Notes under the pieces: generated by a model | What the model saw: only the letters and a program-made list of their open reading frames with translations | Database searches by the model: none | Told to the model about the DNA's origin: nothing | Source of the DNA: Candidatus Omnitrophota bacterium | Lineage (GTDB): Bacteria > Omnitrophota > Gorgyraeia > Zapsychrales > Zapsychraceae | Direction: 5' to 3' | Assembly: GCA_023247445.1 (NCBI GenBank) | Contig: JAHFGL010000025.1 | Span: 1 to 33,500 of the forward strand | DNA: 33,500 nucleotides | In this document: positions 25,133 to 30,818 of the stretch, piece by piece | Numbering within the stretch: position 1 is the stretch's first letter | Layout of the letters: each line of letters starts with the position of its first letter | Translations under genes and position numbers: made by a program

Positions 25133-26464
25133 TTAAACCGCTTGTGGTTCAAGTTGCTTGGCCCGGGCGGCATCGAATTCACTCTTGACTTCTTTTTCCA
25201 CTTCCGGAGAAAATCGAACAGCCAACGTAAATGCTGAACAAAAAATAACAATAAATCCTAAATAGAATAGCGCAGTAGAATAGCTTAATCCTTCCGCCCG
25301 AAATAGGAATCCAAAACAAACCGCCCCCATATTACCGCCCGCACCAACAATTCCAGCGACGGCGCCTAAGGCTTTCCTGTGAACAAAAGGAACCACTGAG
25401 TAAGTTGCCCCACTAGCCATTTGAAAACATATGCCAGTTAATATCATGGCAACAATGGCTATGGGTAAAATATTTATTCTTGAAAATATCACTAATCCAA
25501 TGCCCCCGCAAAAAAGAAGAACACCCAATAAGCGAACACGCATCCTTAATCCCCCCACTTTAGCTTGATGATCTGAAACAATACCACCTAAAGATCGAGT
25601 AAATATATTCATCAAGCCATAAAGACCAGCGATAAATCCTGCTTGAGCAATAGCTAAGTGAAACTGATCCGTAAAATAGAGTGCAGCGATATTATGAATG
25701 GTCAACTCCACACCAAAACATGCACCGTAAGTTAAAAACAGCGCCCAAACACGATAATCTTTAATCGCTGCCAAAAAATTTTCCTGGGTCTTAATTTTGG
25801 CTGGAACCAACCCTTGAGCCTTTAATTCACTTAAATTCCCACTGGGATAATCTTTCGTTAATCGATAATATAAAATGCCCATAATAAATAATGCGACCCC
25901 AGGAACAATCATCGCAAAGCGCCATCCCAACGATTCACTGACGCCAAAACTTAAAATTGCCGCTAAAATAAGTGGCATGACCATTTGTGTTATGCCTCCA
26001 CCTAAATTGCCCCATCCGGCGGCCGTGGCATTGGCGGTTCCAACACAATTTGGAGCAAACATCACCGACGTATGATATTGCGTAATGACAAATGAAGCGC
26101 CAATGGCGCCAATGGCTAAACGAAATAAGAAAAATGTTTGATAATCATGCGCCAAACCAATTGTCATGACGGGAATCGATCCTAAAATGAGTAGCGCGGT
26201 GTAGGCCCGGCGTGGACCAATCTTGTCACAGAGCCATCCCATAATAAGACGGACAATGACTGTTATCGCAACGGACGCAATAATCGTATTTCCAATCTGA
26301 ACCTTAGTTAGACCTAAATCTGCGCGTACTAGCGGCATCAAAGGAGCAATGCCAAACCATCCAAAGAAACACAAAAAGAAAGTAAACCATGTGGTATGAA
26401 AAGCGCGCATAGGAATTGTTTTAAAATCGAATAAGTTAACGCGGGTCGCTTTCATCGAGCTCAT
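25133..26464 (-). CDS. Nitrate/nitrite transporter, MFS NarK/NasA type
   Basis: 443 residues with 12 predicted membrane spans. Family markers are FHTTWFTFFLCFFGWFGIAPLMP at the first span, GWLCDKIGPRRAYT in the first cytoplasmic loop and the nitrate signature GWGNLGGGITQ in span 5, with a second, degenerate signature GIVGAGGNMGAVCFG in span 11. It belongs to the nitrate-nitrite porter family and is the single-domain 12-span form. The ATG overlaps the nirD stop by four bases and has a GAGG site, so the two are co-translated. It imports nitrate for the NasA/NirBD pathway; which coupling ion it uses cannot be read from the sequence. Confidence 0.92.
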   Translation of the reverse strand: MSSMKATRVNLFDFKTIPMRAFHTTWFTFFLCFFGWFGIAPLMPLVRADLGLTKVQIGNTIIASVAITVIVRLIMGWLCDKIGPRRAYTALLILGSIPVMTIGLAHDYQTFFLFRLAIGAIGASFVITQYHTSVMFAPNCVGTANATAAGWGNLGGGITQMVMPLILAAILSFGVSESLGWRFAMIVPGVALFIMGILYYRLTKDYPSGNLSELKAQGLVPAKIKTQENFLAAIKDYRVWALFLTYGACFGVELTIHNIAALYFTDQFHLAIAQAGFIAGLYGLMNIFTRSLGGIVSDHQAKVGGLRMRVRLLGVLLFCGGIGLVIFSRINILPIAIVAMILTGICFQMASGATYSVVPFVHRKALGAVAGIVGAGGNMGAVCFGFLFRAEGLSYSTALFYLGFIVIFCSAFTLAVRFSPEVEKEVKSEFDAARAKQLEPQAV

Positions 26465-26868
26465 TTCCTCTCCTCTCGATAATAAATTTTTGAATTTGCG
26501 CTTAAGACAATTTCGGCATAATGATCTTCACATTTCTTCTCAACATTAATGGCAATAGGGTACTCCAGAAGAATCTGTCCATTTTCTTGCCAGACTTTAA
26601 ATGTTCGAACACACTCCATCCCTTCGCTGCCTTTTCCAGTTGCTAAATCAAATTTGTGGCCATGCAGCGGACAAACAACCTTGTCATTGCCCATGATCCC
26701 TTCCGCCAACAATCCTCGACGATGTGGACATCGATTTTCAATGGCAAATATCGCTTGCGATCGTGAACGAAAAACAGCGATCTCATCATTCTGAACAATA
26801 AAACATCGCCCCTGCCCTAAAGGAATATCTTCTATCGCGCCTAAATTAATAATTGTTTGCTTTGTCAT
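26461..26868 (-). CDS. nirD: Nitrite reductase small subunit, Rieske-type NirD
   Basis: 135-residue Rieske [2Fe-2S] protein. The ligands are visible as Cys47 and His49 in CPHRRG, and Cys66 and His69 in CPLHGH. NirD proteins assist the NADH-dependent nitrite reductase NirB. AAAGGAG precedes the ATG at 26868. The gene is separated from nirB by a 414 bp stretch with an inserted repeat, unlike the usual tight nirB-nirD junction, and overlaps the transporter gene downstream by four bases. The C-terminal tail of about 25 residues after the Rieske fold has no motif I recognise. Confidence 0.9.
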   Translation of the reverse strand: MTKQTIINLGAIEDIPLGQGRCFIVQNDEIAVFRSRSQAIFAIENRCPHRRGLLAEGIMGNDKVVCPLHGHKFDLATGKGSEGMECVRTFKVWQENGQILLEYPIAINVEKKCEDHYAEIVLSANSKIYYREERK

Positions 26869-26888
26869 ATTTCTCCTTTAATTAGTTA

Positions 26889-27150
26889 GATTCTACTAAG
26901 AGGCGGGTCCTGCCGCTGCGGTATCCCGCCGTGCTCATTTCTTGCGCGCGGCGGGAGCCCTCCTCCGCGTCACCCGCCTGCTTAAGTTTAAAGATACTGA
27001 ATTGTTTCTGGAGGGACGTCTGTCCAACGAGCGGGCATGGTTCCCGAGTCCAATCAAAAAATTGGACGAGGGAGAGCGAGGAAGGACAGTCGAGTGAAGT
27101 TTTGCCACGCTGGGGCAAAACGAACGTTCCCGAAAGAAATAATTTAGTAT
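26889..27150. repeat. GC-rich palindromic insertion between nirB and nirD
   Basis: About 260 bp that is visibly richer in GC than its surroundings and contains many inverted motifs. GTCCAAT and ATTGGAC close a six-base loop at about 27050-27069, flanked by imperfectly matching arms containing GTCTGTCC and GGACAG words. At the left end GGCGGG and CCCGCC pair at about 26901-26929. A 96-residue frame runs through it on the minus strand (26882-27172), but its composition is what repeat DNA gives and I do not call it a gene. Best read as a MITE-like or stem-loop interspersed element inserted in the operon. No transposase or clear target duplication is seen. Confidence 0.5.
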
Positions 27151-27179
27151 CTATTTTCATAAAATTTCTCACAATACCG

Positions 27180-27257
27180 TTAGTTAAGAATAAACGTAAA
27201 TTGTCCGGGAAGAAAAATAAAAACTCGATAATAAAGACTTGGATGTCGTTTACGCAT
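27180..27257 (-). CDS. Possible 25-residue peptide directly after nirB
   Basis: An ATG at 27257 with a very good AAGGAGGGG site opens a 25-codon frame starting MRKRHPSLYYRVFIF and ending with TAA at 27180. It lies 25 bp after the nirB stop. The peptide has no family I recognise. It may be a vestige of a gene start cut by the adjacent repeat insertion, or a small translated reading frame. Low confidence; the ribosome-binding site is the only positive evidence. Confidence 0.25.
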   Translation of the reverse strand: MRKRHPSLYYRVFIFLPGQFTFILN

Positions 27258-27282
27258 AATTTTTCCCCTCCTTGTTTGCCCG

Positions 27283-29778
27283 TTAACCATTATTATTAAC
27301 CTCGTGAATAACTTGAATTAATTGTGGGCCGCTAAATTGATGATCATAGGCGGGGATATCCGCTTCTTGCCATGGATCTTTGTAGGCCTCAACAGCCCGT
27401 TGAATAGCCGCATCTAATTGGGCACAAATCCCCAATGAGTCTTCGATTAAAATTCCTTTTAACAAATCAATGCCAATGCGCTCAACGAATCCGTAAGTGC
27501 GTTCTAAATACTTAGCGTGCTCACGGTAATATTGAATAAATCGTCCGATGTGCTTTAAAACATCTTCGTGGCTGTCAACGGTGCAAAGTAAATCTCCCTT
27601 ACGAACCGTAGCCCCAGCCGCACCGCCGACGTAAATTTCCCATTTACCGCCTTCGATAGCAACCGCACCGATATCTTTAACGTAGGCCTCTGAACAATTG
27701 CGCGGACATCCGGCGGTGGCAAGCTTCATTTTGTGCGGAGACTCGATTCCTTGAAAACGATATTCAATTTGCTGCGCCAAACCTATCGAATCGCCAACAC
27801 CATAACGACAAAAATCTGTTCCAACGCAACTTTTGCAAGTTCGAAACGCTTTGGTGTAGGCATGACCGCTAGGCATTCCCAGATCTTTCCAAATTTTAGG
27901 AAGATCTTCTTTTTTGACACCGAGTAAGTCAATACGTTGCCCACCGGTAATTTTGACCATTTTGACTTGATACTTAACCGCGGCCTGCGCAATGCGCATC
28001 AGCTCATCGGGCGTTGTCACACCCGCATAAATGCGTGGCACGACGGAAAATGTACCGTCTTTTTGGATATTGGCATGCACACGATCATTAATAAAACGGG
28101 CATCGCGTTCATCTTCGTACGCATCAGGCCAAACCGTTTTTAACAAAGAGGCTAATCCGGCTTTACTGTCTGCATCTTCTTTTCCATCAGCTAATTCTTT
28201 GAAAACAGCACTGACGGATTTTAATTGTTTGTCTTGAATCTCACGAACGAGTTGAGATTTTTCCAGCGCAATTCCAGGGACATAAAAATGTTCACTGGCA
28301 TCATAAGAAACCTTGCCAACGGTCGCTTCAATAATTTGGGCAATAAGTCCTCGGCAGGAACCACAGCCCTTGCCAGCCTTAGTTTTACTTCCCACCGCTG
28401 AGACACTAATACAATTTTGGTCTTTAATGGCGGAAACAATTTCTTTCTTACAAACGCCGTTGCAATTACAAATCTGCGCATTTTCAGGTAAGGTTGAAAC
28501 ATCCACTAAAGAAGTTCCCGAGACGGCTCCAAAAAGAATCTCCGTTCGATTTTCAGGGACATCAAGATCACTCATAAAATACTGCATTAAACTATCCGAG
28601 GATTCTATATCTCCAAGAAGAATCCCTCCATGGATTTTATTGTGACGGACAATTAGTTTTTTATAAATACTACGGTGGGGATCGCGATAGACAATAATTT
28701 CATCATTTAAGTCATTAGAATTCTTTTCTCCCATCGAAACCAATTCAACGCCCATGACTTTTAATTTTGTCCCGGTCCTTGATCCTTCGTAAGTCGATTT
28801 TGGGTTAACCTCTGTTATGACATCCGCGAGGACTCGCGCCTGCTGCCAAATGGGTTCAACTAAACCGTAAATAACGCCGCGATGTTCCACACATTCGCCA
28901 ACCGAAAAAATATTTAGGTCGGTCGTTTTCATTTGATCATCACAAATAATCCCTTTGTTAACATTAAGTCCACACTTAAAAGCTAATTCCGTAATCGGCC
29001 GGATGCCTGCACTGATGACCACCATATCCGCCTCGAGAGTGCTTCCATCTTTAAATAATAAGGACGTGACTTGGCCATTCTCTCCAACAAGTTTTGACGT
29101 GACAACTCCGGTAAAAACACGCAAACCCATCGCCTCCATACTCCGCTTCAAAATTTGAGCCGCTTCTAAATCCAATTGAGCAGGCATAAGTTGCGGCGCG
29201 GCTTCAATCACACAGACTTCCACATTATGGGTCATCAATCCTCGAGCTGCTTCCAACCCCAAAAGCCCACCACCAATTACAACAGCCTTTTGACAATGCT
29301 TCGCGTATGCGGCAATTTGATGGCAATCATCGATTGTGCGAAATAAAAAGACACCCTTTAACTCCGTGCCTTCAATAGGTGGAACAAAAGGGCGAGAACC
29401 CGTTGCAATAATCAAATCATCGTAGGATTCTTTTACAACATCTTCTTCTGAAAGTGGCACTTGATCTTTGTAGGCAACATCCGCTTTAGATAATTTTAAG
29501 CCTTCAACTTTTTTTCTTTCTCGATCGATGTCAATAACCTTCACTCCCGCATGAAGGGTAATATCATTTTCTTGATACCAACTGAGCGGATTAATAAAGA
29601 TTTCCTGCGGTTCTTGGGTTTGATTTAAAACATTGCTTAAAAGAATCCGGTTATAATTGCCATAGGGCTCGGCGCCAAACATCGTAATTTTGAACTTATT
29701 TGGGTCACGTTTTAAAATTTCCTCAACAACTCGCGCCCCTGCCATCCCGTTACCTATGACTACAAGCTTTCTTTTCAT
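27283..29778 (-). CDS. nirB: NAD(P)H-dependent assimilatory nitrite reductase large subunit
   Basis: 831 residues, reducing nitrite to ammonium with NAD(P)H in the cytoplasm. The first 400 residues are the FAD/NAD-binding module: VVIGNGMAGARVVEEI at the start, ATGSRPFVPPI, and a second GxGxxG in VVIGGGLLGLEAARGL. A BFD-like [2Fe-2S] domain at about 430-485 has CNCNGVC and GKGCGSCRG. The sulfite/nitrite reductase half follows, with siroheme-[4Fe-4S] ligands in CKSCVGTDFC and GCPRNCSEAYVKDIG. The length is normal. GGAGG lies upstream of the ATG at 29778. First structural gene of the operon, preceded by about 380 bases of 5' leader with two terminators and a REP-like hairpin. Confidence 0.95.
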   Translation of the reverse strand: MKRKLVVIGNGMAGARVVEEILKRDPNKFKITMFGAEPYGNYNRILLSNVLNQTQEPQEIFINPLSWYQENDITLHAGVKVIDIDRERKKVEGLKLSKADVAYKDQVPLSEEDVVKESYDDLIIATGSRPFVPPIEGTELKGVFLFRTIDDCHQIAAYAKHCQKAVVIGGGLLGLEAARGLMTHNVEVCVIEAAPQLMPAQLDLEAAQILKRSMEAMGLRVFTGVVTSKLVGENGQVTSLLFKDGSTLEADMVVISAGIRPITELAFKCGLNVNKGIICDDQMKTTDLNIFSVGECVEHRGVIYGLVEPIWQQARVLADVITEVNPKSTYEGSRTGTKLKVMGVELVSMGEKNSNDLNDEIIVYRDPHRSIYKKLIVRHNKIHGGILLGDIESSDSLMQYFMSDLDVPENRTEILFGAVSGTSLVDVSTLPENAQICNCNGVCKKEIVSAIKDQNCISVSAVGSKTKAGKGCGSCRGLIAQIIEATVGKVSYDASEHFYVPGIALEKSQLVREIQDKQLKSVSAVFKELADGKEDADSKAGLASLLKTVWPDAYEDERDARFINDRVHANIQKDGTFSVVPRIYAGVTTPDELMRIAQAAVKYQVKMVKITGGQRIDLLGVKKEDLPKIWKDLGMPSGHAYTKAFRTCKSCVGTDFCRYGVGDSIGLAQQIEYRFQGIESPHKMKLATAGCPRNCSEAYVKDIGAVAIEGGKWEIYVGGAAGATVRKGDLLCTVDSHEDVLKHIGRFIQYYREHAKYLERTYGFVERIGIDLLKGILIEDSLGICAQLDAAIQRAVEAYKDPWQEADIPAYDHQFSGPQLIQVIHEVNNNG

Positions 29779-29804
29779 ACCTCTTTTTCTCCTCCCTAAA
29801 ATGG

Positions 29805-29985
29805 AGCCCCACGGGCAAAGCCCGTGATACCCGTTAAATACCCGCCTTCGCTCAAGTGCTTTCGCCTTGAGCTTCGCCGGGTTATCCGCCTAGTAATGCC
29901 TTTTGGCTTTGCCCCCTCAGCGAACATCCGCCGAAGCAAAAAACTTTTTTGCATTCATGCACTTACAAAGCTCGGGACCTTCTGC
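29805..29985. repeat. REP-like palindromes in the nirB leader
   Basis: CACGGGC and GCCCGTG close a small hairpin near 29811-29828. CCCGCCTTCGCTCAAG and CTTGAGCTTCGCCGGG form an imperfect inverted pair around TGCTTTCGC at about 29840-29881, followed by GGATGTTCGC and GGCGGAT words. The block is GC-rich and lies between the second leader terminator and the nirB ribosome-binding site, so it is transcribed as untranslated RNA. It looks like an inserted interspersed repeat rather than a conserved regulator. Confidence 0.5.
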
Positions 29986-29995
29986 GAAGGCGGAT

Positions 29996-30026
29996 AAAAA
30001 AGCCCTGAACCGTTATGGCTCAAGGC
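29996..30026 (-). terminator. Second terminator in the nirB leader, overlapped by a six-base-loop hairpin
   Basis: On the minus strand GCCTTGAGCC and GGTTCAGGGC form a 10-bp stem (two G-U pairs) with a five-base loop, followed by six T. Just before it, bases 30036-30023 fold as GGGC-ACTGAC-GCCT, a six-base loop with A1 and G4 whose 3' arm shares four bases with the terminator stem. The two structures exclude each other. Confidence 0.75.
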
Positions 30027-30042
30027 GTCAGTGCCCACAAAT

Positions 30043-30152
30043 AAAAAACCCAAATCTCCATTAATTTTTCGTCGCGGAAATTTGGGACTTCTCTGTCCTA
30101 TTGTCTCTTCAGTGAAATTTCTCTTAAACAACAACTTTGCTATTTAAGAAAA
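30043..30152 (-). promoter_or_regulatory. ANTAR-target-like antitermination leader of nirB (leader B)
   Basis: Read 5' to 3' on the minus strand. (1) A hairpin at 30152-30119 with stem CTTAAA/TTTAAG and AGTTGTT in its loop. (2) TTTC-ACTGAA-GAGA at 30117-30104, a four-pair stem with a six-base loop having A1 and G4. (3) GGAC-AGAGAA-GTCC at 30098-30085, a perfect four-pair stem with another A1/G4 six-base loop. (4) A terminator at 30086-30043: CCCAAATTTCC with GGAGATTTGGG, then six T, whose 5' arm overlaps hairpin 3. Known ANTAR proteins bind exactly such paired hexaloops and block the overlapping terminator. Binding here is inferred. Confidence 0.65.
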
Positions 30153-30171
30153 GGTTTTAAACTACGTGTTA

Positions 30172-30199
30172 AATATAATTCATTCTCGGAAATGGTCAA
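30172..30199 (-). promoter_or_regulatory. Sigma70 promoter of the nirB operon
   Basis: TTGACC (30194-30199) and TATATT (30172-30177) on the minus strand, 16 bases apart. The start site would be near 30165, so the transcript begins at leader B. The promoter lies just downstream of the short LuxR gene, separating the two transcription units. Confidence 0.65.
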
Positions 30200-30232
30200 T
30201 ACCCAAATTTATAGGTAGACGCGTAAGTGGCA

Positions 30233-30595
30233 TTAAAACGATCCAAGATAAACAGCCAGGTCAACTTTCTTATCAGACACACCTAACTTTTTTCTTATAT
30301 GATTACGATGATGCTCAATGGTTCTTACCGAAGTATTTAACAAATCCGCGATATCTTTCGTCGGTAGGCCTCGCTTAATCATATGACAAATTTCAATTTC
30401 TCTTTGTGAGAGTCTCCATTTCTTACTTAAAACTTTACTGCCAAAGCCCTTGGTGATCTCTTTTAAGCTTTTCTCAAGCAAATCAATATTGCGTCGATCA
30501 AGATTTGTTCCTTTTCTTTTTAACTTTTCCAGAATTGGACAGATGAGTTGTTCAATATTATTGATAACGTTATATTCCAGGATCTCTTTTTTCAT
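30233..30595 (-). CDS. Short PAS-less LuxR-type regulator, paralogue of the PAS-LuxR protein
   Basis: 120 residues. A helical segment (VINNIEQLICPILEKLKRKG) leads to a LuxR/GerE helix-turn-helix at about 65-118 (LSQREIEICHMIKRGLPTKD ... RTIEHHRNHIRKKLG). The whole protein aligns with residues about 185-292 of the PAS-LuxR regulator at 20294-21202, with shared blocks LDRRNIDLLE/LDRKNILLLE and REIEIC, but it lacks the PAS sensor and coiled coil. The ATG at 30595 follows a GAGACCGG stretch; upstream is the leader with terminator at 30621-30720, so no upstream coding part was missed. It could act with, or compete with, the longer regulator. Control of nirB is inferred from position. Confidence 0.82.
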   Translation of the reverse strand: MKKEILEYNVINNIEQLICPILEKLKRKGTNLDRRNIDLLEKSLKEITKGFGSKVLSKKWRLSQREIEICHMIKRGLPTKDIADLLNTSVRTIEHHRNHIRKKLGVSDKKVDLAVYLGSF

Positions 30596-30620
30596 ACCGG
30601 TCTCTGTTTATATATTCAAC

Positions 30621-30712
30621 AAAAAACCCCGCACCAATTAAGGTACAGGGCTTCAACGTCCAAATCTTCTTCAATGAAATAATTTAAGTTTAACAACTAC
30701 GCCAAACTTAAA
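30621..30712 (-). promoter_or_regulatory. ANTAR-target-like antitermination leader of the short LuxR gene (leader A)
   Basis: Same plan as the nirB leader. (1) A perfect 9-bp hairpin TTTAAGTTT/AAACTTAAA at 30712-30683 with AGTTGTT in its loop. (2) TTTC-ATTGAA-GAAG at 30679-30666, with a six-base loop having A1 and G4. (3) GGAC-GTTGAA-GCCC at 30661-30648; the loop has G4 but G at position 1, and one A-C mismatch in the stem. (4) Terminator CCCTGTACC/GGTGCGGGG at 30650-30627, followed by six T at 30626-30621. Its 5' arm shares three bases with hairpin 3. It ends 25 bases before the regulator ATG. Confidence 0.6.
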
Positions 30713-30729
30713 TGTCCAACTATAAATGA

Positions 30730-30758
30730 AGTGTAAACGCCAAAAACTTCTTTGTCAA
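30730..30758 (-). promoter_or_regulatory. Sigma70 promoter of the short LuxR regulator
   Basis: A perfect TTGACA (30753-30758) and TACACT (30730-30735) on the minus strand, exactly 17 bases apart. The predicted start near 30723 lies immediately before leader A, so the strong promoter followed by a terminator suggests that control acts on transcript elongation. Confidence 0.75.
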
Positions 30759-30818
30759 TACTGTTTTTAAAATCAACGATGTCACTTCATCCTCTTCCAA
30801 TGATCCATTTTCAATTTT

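Noticed and set aside
26882-27172. 96-residue minus-strand frame between nirB and nirD
   Set aside because: It starts with GTG in no clear ribosome-binding context and runs through GC-rich palindromic DNA; the peptide has no recognisable fold. Annotated as a repeat instead.
30233-30595. ANTAR domain in the short regulator
   Set aside because: The C-terminal half is clearly a LuxR/GerE helix-turn-helix (REIEIC ... RTIEHHRNHIRKKL); ANTAR family hallmarks are absent.
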